Source: Arsukibacterium indicum
GTDB taxonomy: Bacteria; Pseudomonadota; Gammaproteobacteria; Enterobacterales; Alteromonadaceae
Assembly: GCF_019100565.1 (NCBI RefSeq)
Contig: NZ_JAHRID010000007.1
Coordinates: forward strand, 22,039-86,038
Length of the DNA: 64,000 bases
Direction of reading: 5' to 3'
The notes under the pieces are model-generated. The model saw only the letters and a program-made list of their open reading frames with translations. It was not told the origin of the DNA and did not search any database. The position numbers were made by a program, and so were the translations under genes. Below are positions 51,209 to 60,380 of this stretch, piece after piece. Numbering within the stretch: the first letter of the stretch is position 1; each line of letters starts with the position of its first letter.

Positions 51209-52487
51209 GGCGTTTCCTTGAGTTTGTCGCCTTTTGGCTGTAATCACGCATTATCCAGTGTTTTACGGCAAATTGACGCAGCACCATGGCAGCAAGCAGC
51301 AGACTCAGTAAACTATAAAGCTGCACCTGTTGTGAGGCTGTAAAAAGCTGATATGCAGATGAACTGTAAAATAAAAAGGTCAGGATAAAACCACTTTTGG
51401 TATTGTTCGGGAAGCACAGCATCAGGTAGGTGACAAACAAAAGCTTAGCGAGCAGGAGTGCGCTGCTTAGCAAAAAAACAGGATTATGCGGTTGCCAACA
51501 GTACAGCAACACCAGCACTGGCAGAGTGAAAATAACTAACTGGCCTAAAAAATGGCGCTCATAAAAATAGAACAGTTTATGTCTGGATACAGGCAGATAC
51601 AGCCAGGCGGCTTTAGTTCTGCCAGTTGCAGAATCAATAGTGTATAGCCAGTAAATCAGAGGCACCAGAAACAGAAATTGGTTCAGCACTTGCCAGCCTT
51701 CAAGTTCAGGAAACCACTGCCAACTGTCGTTATACCAGTAATGTACCGCACTTTGCAGCAATGGCACGGCGGCGCAAACAGCTGAAAAAACTAACAGGCG
51801 AGCGAAAAGATTGGCATTGAACTGAAACAGATAGCTGGCCGCCAACGTCGAATGAAATTTAGGGATGGCGCGCCAGCGGAAATGCCAGGAATGAGCATAT
51901 TGCTGTCGTTCAGCGCCGCGCCGCAGCCCGGAAAGTGTTGGCAAATAAACTGCCGCGAACAAGCTAAGCGTGTAAAACAGGATCATTGGGAATGGCTGAA
52001 TTATCGGTATTAACCAAGTCGTTTGCAAAAACCATTGCGGATTAAACAGAACCAGCCACACCGGGAAGACAACCAGCCCGGAAGCGGAGCTGCGGCCTTT
52101 ATCAGCAAATACAATAGTATGCAGTAACAAATGGCTGCAGAATAACGTTGGTAATGCCTGTGAGTATGACAATGCAGTATATTGCACCACGCCCGGCGAG
52201 GTCAGCAAGGTAATAACACTTATCAGTAAAAAAGGGATAACAGCTGATTGTGACTTACTTAGCAACATCCGGCCGTAGCTGCCTGTCATAAGAGTGGCTA
52301 TTGCCGGCAATAAGCGCGCATAGTAATAAAGAAACAGCACAATATTTGCCACGTATAAACTGGCATTGCTGGCAAAGCCGAGGAGCCAGAAAAAGGCGAT
52401 AAAAAACCACCAGCCAACGCTCATTTCAAGTAGCGTCAGCATCCGGTAAAGTTGGGTAATTAGCACCGGGAATTTCAACCTTGTCAT
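51201..52487 (-). CDS. ABC transporter membrane protein (inferred)
   Basis: This 428-residue protein has about ten hydrophobic helices across its length, interrupted by a basic, polar cytosolic stretch (about residues 200-230) with RRGAERQQYAHSWHFRWRA (parts quoted). I do not recognise a specific family, but an ABC ATPase gene lies 14 bases upstream in the same operon and a GntR regulator overlaps its 3' end. It is therefore probably the transmembrane half of a drug- or lipid-type ABC exporter. The transported substrate is unknown. Confidence 0.75.
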   Translation of the reverse strand: MTRLKFPVLITQLYRMLTLLEMSVGWWFFIAFFWLLGFASNASLYVANIVLFLYYYARLLPAIATLMTGSYGRMLLSKSQSAVIPFLLISVITLLTSPGVVQYTALSYSQALPTLFCSHLLLHTIVFADKGRSSASGLVVFPVWLVLFNPQWFLQTTWLIPIIQPFPMILFYTLSLFAAVYLPTLSGLRRGAERQQYAHSWHFRWRAIPKFHSTLAASYLFQFNANLFARLLVFSAVCAAVPLLQSAVHYWYNDSWQWFPELEGWQVLNQFLFLVPLIYWLYTIDSATGRTKAAWLYLPVSRHKLFYFYERHFLGQLVIFTLPVLVLLYCWQPHNPVFLLSSALLLAKLLFVTYLMLCFPNNTKSGFILTFLFYSSSAYQLFTASQQVQLYSLLSLLLAAMVLRQFAVKHWIMRDYSQKATNSRKRHV

Positions 52488-52500
52488 TAAAGACCGATCC

Positions 52501-53379
52501 TTAGCATTGATGCATTTCCAGAAAAATATCTTCCAGATTCAATCGCTCGACCTGGATTTGCGCCTGCAACTGTTGCTCGAGCAAAGCCAGCTTGGCATCC
52601 TGCCAGTTTTGCACTGTTACTGTTGCTACTTTGCCCTGCACTTGCTGGCGTAATAGATCAGGTAGCGATAACGGATTAGGCAGTAGCTGCGAGGAACTGA
52701 TGTGCAGCCGTACCACCGACTCTTTCAGGTCGTCCAATTCACCCTGCCAGGTCAGTTGTTGATCTTTTAATAGCCAAACCTTACTTGCAACCCGCTCCAT
52801 ATCAGTGACGATATGAGACGAAAATATAATAGCGCTTTGCTGATCAGCCGCGATATTCACCAGCTCTGTTAAAAACTGACGCCGGGCAATGGGATCCAGA
52901 CTGGCAACAGGCTCATCCAGGATCAGTAGTTGCGGTTTATGGCACAGCGCCAGGATAATCGCCAGTTTCTGACGTTGGCCAACAGAAAGCTTGCTGATCC
53001 GTCGGGCCATTGGTATCTCCCAATCCAGACAAAGCCGGTCGCATAGCGTTTGATCCCAGTTAGGTTGAAAGCGCCCGAATAATTCCAAATGCTCAGATGG
53101 AGATAATTGTTCCAGTAGCTCGTCCTGTTGCGGTACAAAGCCAATTTGCTGTTTTTCTCTGGCATCAATTTCAGTACTTGGAGTACCAAACAGTTTTACT
53201 TCGCCCTCTTCTGGCACAGCAAAGCCAAGTAAGGTTTCCAGTAAAGTAGTTTTGCCTGTACCATTTTTCCCCAATAACGCGATAACATCTCCCTGTTTTG
53301 CGTTGGCAGTTATATTTTGCAGTACCGTTTTATCTTTGTAACCGCGGTTCAAGTTAGTTATTTCAATAATATCGGGCAT
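52501..53379 (-). CDS. ABC transporter ATP-binding protein
   Basis: This 292-residue ATPase has Walker A GKNGTGKTTLLET at about residues 36-48, a Q-loop FVPQQDELLEQLS, the signature LSVGQRQKLA, Walker B PQLLILDEPVASLD and an H-loop IFSSHIV. It has an extra C-terminal part (about 210-292) of unknown role. It is the first gene of the ATPase-permease-GntR operon. A 22 bp perfect inverted repeat stands just upstream of its GGAGACAGGGAT ribosome site. Confidence 0.93.
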   Translation of the reverse strand: MPDIIEITNLNRGYKDKTVLQNITANAKQGDVIALLGKNGTGKTTLLETLLGFAVPEEGEVKLFGTPSTEIDAREKQQIGFVPQQDELLEQLSPSEHLELFGRFQPNWDQTLCDRLCLDWEIPMARRISKLSVGQRQKLAIILALCHKPQLLILDEPVASLDPIARRQFLTELVNIAADQQSAIIFSSHIVTDMERVASKVWLLKDQQLTWQGELDDLKESVVRLHISSSQLLPNPLSLPDLLRQQVQGKVATVTVQNWQDAKLALLEQQLQAQIQVERLNLEDIFLEMHQC

Positions 53380-53398
53380 ATCCCTGTCTCCAAATAAA

Positions 53399-53420
53399 CT
53401 GTATTAATACACTAATACAG
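53399..53420. promoter_or_regulatory. Perfect inverted repeat, likely GntR operator
   Basis: CTGTATTA and TAATACAG are perfect 8 bp arms with a 6-base spacer (ATACAC). A second, overlapping 12 bp palindrome, TGTATTAATACA, lies at 53400-53411. It is 20 bases upstream of the ABC ATPase start, where the promoter should be. The operon's own GntR protein is the natural candidate binder. Confidence 0.7.
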
Positions 53421-53572
53421 CTTGCTCTGCGACACAAGCCAGTCTGCAACAAAAATAACATTAGCATCACATCGCATTTTGCCGCGGAGCGCTTAACGTG
53501 CTGTTATTCAGGTTATACTAAGCTTCAACCGGTACTGTGTTAGCCGGATATTTTGTTAAACAGGGATAACTT

Positions 53573-54130
53573 ATGCATCGTTTAATTGGTTTAATATTGG
53601 TTCTGCTGCTGGCAGGTTGTGCCCAGTTGGGCTCGCTATCGAGTTATAGCGTTAGCGAGGAAGACTTAGAGCAAATGCTGTCATCACAGTTACCGAAACT
53701 GACCCGCCAGGCGAATGTTGCTGGTATTCCGCTGAAAATGGCGGTGGAAAAAATGCAGGTTGATATTGGCCCGGACAACAGTGATCTGGTGCGGATTAAT
53801 ACCGATGCGTCAGCGGTGCTGTCGTTGTTTGGCTTAAGTTATCCGGCGAGTTTACAGTTACAGATCGAGGGCGCGCCATATTACGATGCGGCCGAGAAAG
53901 CGATTTTCGTCCGCTCAGTAAAGCTGCTTGATTCCAGTATTGAAGCAGCGGGTTATCGCGGCAACTTAGCACCGGTCAGCAATGAATTGCTGCAGCTGGT
54001 TAATGGCTATCTGGCGTCTAATCCGGTGTACCGGCTGGACCAGAGCAACCCTACCGTTAAATTGCTCACCGCAGTACCGGTAAATATGGCAGTACAGGAC
54101 GGCAGGCTGGCGTTCAGCCCTGGCCGTTAA
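53573..54130 (+). CDS. DUF1439-like lipoprotein
   Basis: This 185-residue protein has a short signal peptide with lipobox LLAGC (Cys17 or so), so it should be lipid-anchored in the periplasm or outer membrane. The mature part is rich in beta strands with alternating L, V and A, and resembles the YceB/DUF1439 family. Function is unknown. The promoter lies in the 193 bp divergent spacer shared with the ABC operon. It ends 28 bases before the A-rich start of a candidate antisense small RNA terminator. Confidence 0.8.
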   Translation: MHRLIGLILVLLLAGCAQLGSLSSYSVSEEDLEQMLSSQLPKLTRQANVAGIPLKMAVEKMQVDIGPDNSDLVRINTDASAVLSLFGLSYPASLQLQIEGAPYYDAAEKAIFVRSVKLLDSSIEAAGYRGNLAPVSNELLQLVNGYLASNPVYRLDQSNPTVKLLTAVPVNMAVQDGRLAFSPGR

Positions 54131-54158
54131 CAAGCTAAGGCAAAAAATCTGAATATAT

Positions 54159-54257
54159 AAAAAAAGGGGCAGCGTCAGCTACCCCAAAGTGCAAGACAAG
54201 TAAAACAACGACCAGAGACGGCCCTTCCGGGGGCCAGTCTGTGTCAGTCCGTGACGC
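54159..54257 (-). ncRNA. Candidate small RNA, about 100 nt
   Basis: A minus-strand promoter (-35 TTGCAT, 17-base spacer, -10 TATAGT) would start transcription near 54257. The RNA would contain a first hairpin with arms GGCCC and GGGCC around CCGGAA (near 54220-54235), a linker of about 28 bases, and a terminator stem GGGGTAGC/GCTGCCCC with a G-U pair, then seven U. On the plus strand the same stem has a C-A mismatch and no T run, so the structure fits minus-strand RNA. The family is not recognised. Confidence 0.55.
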
Positions 54258-54262
54258 TAAAG

Positions 54263-54291
54263 ACTATAAACTATGACCAGTCTAAATGCAA
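54263..54291 (-). promoter_or_regulatory. Sigma70-like promoter of the candidate small RNA
   Basis: On the minus strand TTGCAT (54291-54286) and TATAGT (54268-54263) are separated by exactly 17 bases. Consensus match is four of six and five of six. Confidence 0.6.
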
Positions 54292-54429
54292 ACAGTTATC
54301 GTTCGTGTTTATCTTGGTCTATTCAAATATATTTTGAGCAGCCGATTTTTTTCTAATCAAACTTTGGTTACAATATCGCCAAGTCTATGGTTTTTAGTTA
54401 TTAGTTTAATTATTGTTGCGGAGTTGTTT

Positions 54430-55149
54430 ATGTATTGGAAGGGAATTCTGACTGGATTATTTTTATCCGGTTTTTTGGGGTTGCAACATGTGCATGCGTC
54501 GCCAATTGACGGTGATGGTTATCTGAATGATCAGCAAAACAACATGTACTGGTCGTTATTAGATATGAAGCTAGATATTGCCCGTTTATCATGGAGCGAC
54601 AGCCTTGGCCTTACGGATCAGGCAAGTTTGGCAGATATAAACTCGTTTGTTGGTAATAACACCGAAGGCTGGCGTTGGGCTACAGCGTTGGAGTTTTCAA
54701 CAATCCATAATTGGTTTGACACTGATCCGCTTGCTGATGGCTGGTCTGAAGCACAGAAATCGGGAACGGCGCTGTTCTTTTTGTTAAACGGAACCGGCCC
54801 TGCTCATACCGATCAAAATGGTTACGATTTTGAAGGTTACACATACTGGCAATTTGGTACCTTGTTTGACAACGCAATGCAATATGTCTGGATGGCCGAT
54901 TTTGCCTGGCAGATCCCTGAAGTGAATTGCGCTACGTATTCAGAATTATGCACAAGCGGCTATTTTACGGATAGTAACTCACCACTTTGGTCGGCCGAAA
55001 ACATATTGGAAATGGGCAACCTGAACGTTGCACCGTTGCTGGTACGGGACCGTTCTTTTTCTGCCTCGGCAGTTGCTGTTCCTGTAAGCTCAACGTTTTT
55101 CCTGATGGCTTTAGGTCTTGCTACTTTTATGCGTCGTCGCAAAGACTGA
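54430..55149 (+). CDS. PEP-CTERM-like exported protein
   Basis: This 239-residue protein has an N-terminal signal peptide (about residues 1-22, with FLGLQHVHA) and a C-terminal sorting-type tail VPVSS-hydrophobic helix-MRRRKD. That tail matches the PEP-CTERM layout (short motif, transmembrane stretch, basic end) although the central Glu of PEP is replaced. Such proteins are cut by exosortase and linked to exopolysaccharide; no exosortase lies in this window. The middle has repeated W- and D-rich segments. GGAG is 6 bases before ATG 54430; the longer frame from 54286 is rejected. Confidence 0.8.
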   Translation: MYWKGILTGLFLSGFLGLQHVHASPIDGDGYLNDQQNNMYWSLLDMKLDIARLSWSDSLGLTDQASLADINSFVGNNTEGWRWATALEFSTIHNWFDTDPLADGWSEAQKSGTALFFLLNGTGPAHTDQNGYDFEGYTYWQFGTLFDNAMQYVWMADFAWQIPEVNCATYSELCTSGYFTDSNSPLWSAENILEMGNLNVAPLLVRDRSFSASAVAVPVSSTFFLMALGLATFMRRRKD

Positions 55150-55172
55150 TTTTTAAATTATATTTACTCGCG

Positions 55173-55210
55173 AACTGACAGTCTGCTCCAGTCTGTCAGT
55201 TTTGTTTTTA
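55173..55210 (+). terminator. Terminator of the PEP-CTERM-like gene
   Basis: Arms AACTGACAG (55173-55181) and CTGTCAGTT (55194-55202) form a 9 bp stem followed by TTTTGTTTTT. The downstream nfrB-like gene therefore has its own promoter. Confidence 0.8.
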
Positions 55211-55230
55211 TGTAGCTAGCGTACTGTTGT

Positions 55231-57447
55231 ATGAACCTGATTGATATTGCCGCAATTTATCTGTTTGCACTTAAGAATATCACCTTGGTTCTACTGGCTT
55301 TATTGTTGTTTTTTGCACTTGATGATTTATTCATTGATGCATATTACTGGCTTCGGCGTCTATGGCGTGGTCTGACAGTTTACCGAAATCGCTCAGTCTT
55401 CAATGAGCAACAATTGTTCTTCAGAAAGGAACAGCCTCTAGCTATTATGATTCCTGCCTGGCAGGAGGTTGGTATAGTTGGCAAAATGGCTGAGTTAGCA
55501 GCCTCAGAGCTTGACTATGAAAACTATCAGATTTTTGTCGGAACCTATCCCAATGATCCTGAAACGCAACATGATATTGATGCAGTTTGTCGGCGTTTTC
55601 CAAATATTCATAAAGTAATTTGTGCCCGCCCAGGACCTACCAGCAAAGCTGACTGTTTAAATAACGTGATAACTTCAATTCTTGAGTTTGAGCGTCGGTC
55701 TAACATCAAGTTTGCCGGCTTTGTGCTGCACGATGCAGAAGATGTTATTTCATCAATGGAACTTCGACTGTTTAATTACCTGTTACCCCGCAAAGATTTG
55801 ATCCAATTACCGGTGTACCCCTTTGCAACCGGCATATTTAATTTTACATCGGGTCACTATCTTGATGAGTTTTCTGAGATGCACGGTAAAGATGTCGTTG
55901 TCAGGGAAGCTATAGTTGGTCAGGTTCCCAGTGCCGGTGTTGGTACCTGTTTTAGTCGGCGGGCAATACTTAAGTTGTCTGAAGAAGGCGATGGTTTGCC
56001 ATTTGATGTGCAATCATTAACCGAAGACTATGATATTGGGTTTCGGCTCAAAAAATGGGGTATGGAAGAAATTTTTGTTCGTTTTTCTGTAACCGATAAC
56101 AAACTGGCGGCTTTTGCTGAGCGCAATCGGAGTCGCAGTAAAACAGATGGCAACGTTGTTTGTGTCCGAGAATATTTCCCAGAAACGTTTAGCACTGCCG
56201 TCAGACAGAAAAGTCGCTGGATTATTGGTATTGTTTTTCAGGGATTCAAAACGCATAAGTGGAGCAGTGATTGGAAACTGAATTATTTCCTGTGGCGTGA
56301 CCGTAAAGGAGTCATCAGTTATTTTGTTAGCTTTATCGCTAATCTGGTTTTCATTCAGCTTTTCCTGCTTTGGTTATATCAGCTCACCTCAGAAAACTCA
56401 TACAATTTTCTTAGCATATTTTCGGACAGCCAATTGGTTGTAACCTTGCTTGGCTTGAACTTGGTGCTTTTTTTGAACCGGATGGTGCAAAGAATGATTT
56501 TTGTGCGACGTTACTATGGCATCGGCCAGGCGCTGCTGTCTGTTCCCCGCCAAATTTGGGGCAACTTCATCAATTTTTTTGCAAATATCCGTGCGATCCG
56601 GCAAGTAGTAGCGCAGGGTGACCCCCGAAGGGTTGCCTGGGATAAAACTCAGCATCAATTCCCGACAGTAAGTGAACGTAGCCTGGGGTCTTCGCTAGGC
56701 GCTATTTTGTTGCAGCAGGGAATCATCAGCGAAATACAATTGGATTATGCGTTAGAACACCGGATGCGTGGCGAGCGATTAGGTCAGGCTATGCTGAGGT
56801 TGCAGCTTATTTCGCCGATACAACTGGCTGAAGCGCTTGCATCGCAGGCATCGGTTGAATGCCGGATTATTGATCCGTTTAAGCTGGAGTCTAAACCAAT
56901 CGTTCAATTTCCTGAAAGACTTGCTTTTAAGTACGCTGTATTACCGCTTGGTATTGAAAATGGTTTTATATTGCTCGCAAAAGAAAGTGCATTGTCTCCT
57001 GTAGCTCAGGGGGCGATAGAGCGGATGTTGCAGCAAAAGATCCGCTACGTTATCTGTCAGGCTGGAGCTGTAACCCTGGGGCTACGTTACTGGTATAAGT
57101 TTGATTTGACATGTAATCCAGAGCATCAGCTCAGCCAATGGTGTGAAAATGGTACTATTACTCAGTCTGAAGCTAAAACGTTGCGCGAGCAGTATTTTTC
57201 ATGCCAACTGCTGCTAGGCGAGGCGCTGTTGCAAGCGTCGTTGCTTGAGCCTGCGGTAATCCATCAGGTTATGCTGGGTTTTGATTACGACAGTAATATC
57301 AAGCTGGGGACTTATCTGGTTCAGGAGCAACTTATATCTGAACAGGTGCTGGAGCAAACCCTGAAACTGCAGCATGCTCATCAGAAATCTCTGCAACAGC
57401 TTTTTACTGAATTTAAAAATATCTCTTGTGGACTTGAAACACCATGA
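55231..57447 (+). CDS. nfrB: NfrB-like glycosyltransferase with MshEN-type c-di-GMP motifs
   Basis: This 738-residue inner-membrane GT2 enzyme resembles E. coli NfrB, which makes the exopolysaccharide receptor of phage N4 and is activated by c-di-GMP. GT2 motifs: DAED at about residues 168-171, TED at 264-266 and QKSRW at 326-330. TM segments flank the GT domain (about 9-29 and after 355). The C-terminal half holds four MshEN-type units (LG-x2-L pattern) starting near 486, 516 (RLGQAML), 661 (LLGEALL) and 691 (KLGTYLV). Its stop overlaps the nfrA-like start by 4 bases. Confidence 0.9.
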   Translation: MNLIDIAAIYLFALKNITLVLLALLLFFALDDLFIDAYYWLRRLWRGLTVYRNRSVFNEQQLFFRKEQPLAIMIPAWQEVGIVGKMAELAASELDYENYQIFVGTYPNDPETQHDIDAVCRRFPNIHKVICARPGPTSKADCLNNVITSILEFERRSNIKFAGFVLHDAEDVISSMELRLFNYLLPRKDLIQLPVYPFATGIFNFTSGHYLDEFSEMHGKDVVVREAIVGQVPSAGVGTCFSRRAILKLSEEGDGLPFDVQSLTEDYDIGFRLKKWGMEEIFVRFSVTDNKLAAFAERNRSRSKTDGNVVCVREYFPETFSTAVRQKSRWIIGIVFQGFKTHKWSSDWKLNYFLWRDRKGVISYFVSFIANLVFIQLFLLWLYQLTSENSYNFLSIFSDSQLVVTLLGLNLVLFLNRMVQRMIFVRRYYGIGQALLSVPRQIWGNFINFFANIRAIRQVVAQGDPRRVAWDKTQHQFPTVSERSLGSSLGAILLQQGIISEIQLDYALEHRMRGERLGQAMLRLQLISPIQLAEALASQASVECRIIDPFKLESKPIVQFPERLAFKYAVLPLGIENGFILLAKESALSPVAQGAIERMLQQKIRYVICQAGAVTLGLRYWYKFDLTCNPEHQLSQWCENGTITQSEAKTLREQYFSCQLLLGEALLQASLLEPAVIHQVMLGFDYDSNIKLGTYLVQEQLISEQVLEQTLKLQHAHQKSLQQLFTEFKNISCGLETP

Positions 57448-60380
57448 AATGGCTATCAATAGTATTTTTACTGCTGATCAGCTGTGCCGCATTTAGCGCC
57501 CAGGATTGGCGAAATGGCCTTACTGAGCTGCAGCAGTTTCGCACATATCCTTATGTTGATAAGGCTTTTGTTTTACAGCAACAGAAGCATTTTGCTGCTG
57601 CCGCTGATGAACTTGAAAAGGCGTTAAAAGTTGTTCCCGGACATCCGCCTCTGCTATCAATGTTGTTTGATATTCAGTTGGCGATACCTGACACTGCAGG
57701 CGCATTTGATACTTATCAGCTTATGCCGACATCTGAAACTGGCAACAGATTGCTTCGGTTGTTGCAGACAGAGCTTGAACTGCAACAGACATTGGCAATA
57801 AACGACTATACCAGGTTGCTAGCGGTGCTGCCGAAATCGGAACAGCAGCCAATACTGCAAATTATTACTCAGCATCTGTTCGATGCAGGCCAGCTGCAGC
57901 AAGCTTTTGAATTGCTCCTGGCACAAACTGATTTGTCAGACATGCTGTTATTGCAACGGGCAGAACTTGCAAGTCAGTTATCATTGCCTTTGCAGGTTAT
58001 CAGCGACACATCAGCCGTATCAGTAACAAACTTAACCGGAACAGACTGGTTACGTTACAGCTTGGCACTGGTAAGTCAGGGCGAGCACCACCAGGCTGCA
58101 CAGTTCGCGAATATGAACGCTAATGCCGACTGGGCTGAGTTGTTTTACCGGCAATGGTTGCAGATACAACTGTCAGAAGCAGATTGGGCTGGAGCTGAAC
58201 AGAGTTTTAGCTGGTTGTCCAGACATGCCAGCCTGACTCCCGCTGAGCAGTTACAACGATTTCAGAGTGCAATTAACAGCGAGAACACCGCTTTCGCCAG
58301 ACAACTTATTCCCCAGTTGCAGGCAAGTTGTCTGGATAAAGTAACAATGTATCTGCAAACCGGTGGAGAAAAAGAAGCCAGAGAGACATTTCTCACATGT
58401 TCGTATCAGCAATCGTTACAGTGGTTAAATTATGCTGATCGTTGGTTAGACGCCGATAAGCTTGAAGCTGTTACGCTGAACAACCAGGCGTTGGCTGATA
58501 AGCAAAAACACATGGTGCTGCAAAAAAGGATTGCAGCAAAAGACTATGCAGTACTGCTGCGGCGCAAGTTTGAACAGCCACTGAGAAGGCAAGATTACCC
58601 GCTATTAATTGATGGTATTCAGAGTCTTACAGATACCTCAAAACAGCTGAAATACTTAATGCAGTTATATCAGGCCATGCCTGACGATGACCTGTTAGAC
58701 CAACTTAGTTATCGGCTGGTCTTGCAGCAACAATATCATTCCGCACTGGAGATATTGGAGCAGGGATTACCGTTCTCCAATGCTGTGATACAAGAAGGAA
58801 TTTTGCCAGAACGATTGCTGAATTTGCTTCGTGGCCAGTCCGAAGAAAAAGTCGCAGAGGTGCTGCATAAATTGCAGGACTGGCCAATATTGAAGGCAGC
58901 ACGGGCCGAATTATGGCGCATAGCCGGTCATTGTACAAAAGCTGAAGAGATACTGGCTCCGGCACCAGTTAGCGCTGAAGGTTGGAAGACGCTGGCACTT
59001 TGCGCCAGAAATAACCAGCCGGGTGCGGCAATTCAGTACTGGCAACAAGCATATCAACTGCAACCTGACTTAACTTATTTAAAAGAAATTGCATATCTGT
59101 ATCAGGAATTACAGCAACCGGCGCAAGCACTGATAACCTTGCAGCAAGTGCCTGAAAGTCAGCTATTTACTGCAGAAATACTGACAATGGCTGAGCTGGC
59201 GTTACAAAGCGGAACAACTGATATAGTTGGACACTACTTAAATCTGGCGCAACCAGAACAGCCAGCAGAGCTTGCCCGAAAAAGTGCAATTCAGGCCGCC
59301 TTGTACAGCCAGCAAGGACTATTGACGGCGTCCCAAAAAAGCTGGATGCAAGCCACTGCTTTGCAACCAGACAATATGGCTTATCAACTTGGGTATGCTT
59401 ATGCTCTAGCTAAAACAGAGCCTGAACAAGCATTAAAGGTTATGGCTAAGGTAAAGGGCTCGGGTTATAAGTTCAGTGCTACTGACCAGGCACAGCTTGC
59501 ATTTCTGAATCAACGACTTTCCAGATTAACAGAAACGGCAGAGTCTGTTGAAAGTGCCCTGTATCTTTATAAAAACCAAAGTTCATTGACAGATGTTGAA
59601 CTTGAGACGCAGTTCAATTTAGTCCGCTTACAACAACAATTACGTTCGCACTGGCTGGTTACAACAAGTGCAACGTTAAGCAGTGGTGCCGTAATGGCTG
59701 AGCGACTGGTATCTGATACCTCTGTGCTTTCTAGGCACGGCACGGCGCTTAAAGCAGAATACTTTATTGATCCAATGCAACGCGATCTGTCAGTTTACGC
59801 TTTAATTGCTAGTAATGGGAATGGATCGCCATGGCAGAATTTCGGACAGCAACTTGGTATAAGCTACAAGCCGGTGTCATCGTTGAACTTATGGTTAACG
59901 GCCGGTTTGCAGCAATATCCTGTCGGTGAAGGTAACTGGCAGGAGCTGTTTAGGGTGACTGCTGATACATTGAATAACGCACCATGGCAAGCGGAGTGGC
60001 GACCGATTCATCATCAATGGTGGGAACGTAAAGTTTATTTTGATGCGGTATGGTGGCCTGGGACAGACAGCAGACTTGTTCAGTTGCGTTACGATCATGG
60101 CAAGGTTTGGAAGCTCAATACCCAAACTGCACAGGCAATTAAATGGTATGGTCTTAGCCAGTTTGATTACCGGCGTCAGGCCTCAGAGCAGGCTTCAGCA
60201 GCAAGTGGTAATCAATTGGCTGCAGGAATGGGCTGGCAATGGCGGTTCTGGTCAGGTCAGGCGCCAGTATTGTTGGATCGCCAGCGTTTTGAGGTAAATG
60301 TTGAATGGCAATATCAGTTAGCGGGCGATCTAAATCAGCGACAGCATGCTTTATTATTGCAGTTATATGTTGCCTGGTAG
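57444..60380 (+). CDS. nfrA: NfrA-like outer-membrane protein (TPR plus beta-barrel)
   Basis: This 978-residue protein has a signal peptide (residues about 1-18, ending FSA), a long alpha-helical part with TPR-like repeats (about 20-750), and a C-terminal beta-rich domain (about 755-978) ending in W, as outer-membrane barrels do. E. coli NfrA is 990 residues and exports or anchors the NfrB polysaccharide, which phage N4 uses as receptor. It is translationally coupled to the nfrB-like gene by a 4-base overlap. Conservation in NfrA is weaker, so the name rests partly on context. Confidence 0.85.
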   Translation: MKWLSIVFLLLISCAAFSAQDWRNGLTELQQFRTYPYVDKAFVLQQQKHFAAAADELEKALKVVPGHPPLLSMLFDIQLAIPDTAGAFDTYQLMPTSETGNRLLRLLQTELELQQTLAINDYTRLLAVLPKSEQQPILQIITQHLFDAGQLQQAFELLLAQTDLSDMLLLQRAELASQLSLPLQVISDTSAVSVTNLTGTDWLRYSLALVSQGEHHQAAQFANMNANADWAELFYRQWLQIQLSEADWAGAEQSFSWLSRHASLTPAEQLQRFQSAINSENTAFARQLIPQLQASCLDKVTMYLQTGGEKEARETFLTCSYQQSLQWLNYADRWLDADKLEAVTLNNQALADKQKHMVLQKRIAAKDYAVLLRRKFEQPLRRQDYPLLIDGIQSLTDTSKQLKYLMQLYQAMPDDDLLDQLSYRLVLQQQYHSALEILEQGLPFSNAVIQEGILPERLLNLLRGQSEEKVAEVLHKLQDWPILKAARAELWRIAGHCTKAEEILAPAPVSAEGWKTLALCARNNQPGAAIQYWQQAYQLQPDLTYLKEIAYLYQELQQPAQALITLQQVPESQLFTAEILTMAELALQSGTTDIVGHYLNLAQPEQPAELARKSAIQAALYSQQGLLTASQKSWMQATALQPDNMAYQLGYAYALAKTEPEQALKVMAKVKGSGYKFSATDQAQLAFLNQRLSRLTETAESVESALYLYKNQSSLTDVELETQFNLVRLQQQLRSHWLVTTSATLSSGAVMAERLVSDTSVLSRHGTALKAEYFIDPMQRDLSVYALIASNGNGSPWQNFGQQLGISYKPVSSLNLWLTAGLQQYPVGEGNWQELFRVTADTLNNAPWQAEWRPIHHQWWERKVYFDAVWWPGTDSRLVQLRYDHGKVWKLNTQTAQAIKWYGLSQFDYRRQASEQASAASGNQLAAGMGWQWRFWSGQAPVLLDRQRFEVNVEWQYQLAGDLNQRQHALLLQLYVAW

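Larger units (their letters stand above)
54131..54429. other. Spacer holding a candidate minus-strand small RNA
   Basis: This 299 bp spacer holds a GC-rich minus-strand hairpin and terminator (54159-54240), a divergent sigma70-like promoter pair (54263-54291) and the ribosome site of the next gene. A long frame from 54286 is not credible because its first 48 codons lack a ribosome site. Confidence 0.55.

Noticed and set aside
54131..54300. A c-di-GMP (GEMM-type) riboswitch before the PEP-CTERM-like gene
   Set aside because: The spacer has hairpins, but I cannot find the conserved GEMM core elements in the right order on either strand; the structure fits a minus-strand terminator instead.
54286..54429. 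Upstream extension of the PEP-CTERM-like gene from ATG 54286
   Set aside because: No ribosome site, and it overlaps the minus-strand promoter; ATG 54430 starts a signal peptide with GGAG at correct spacing.
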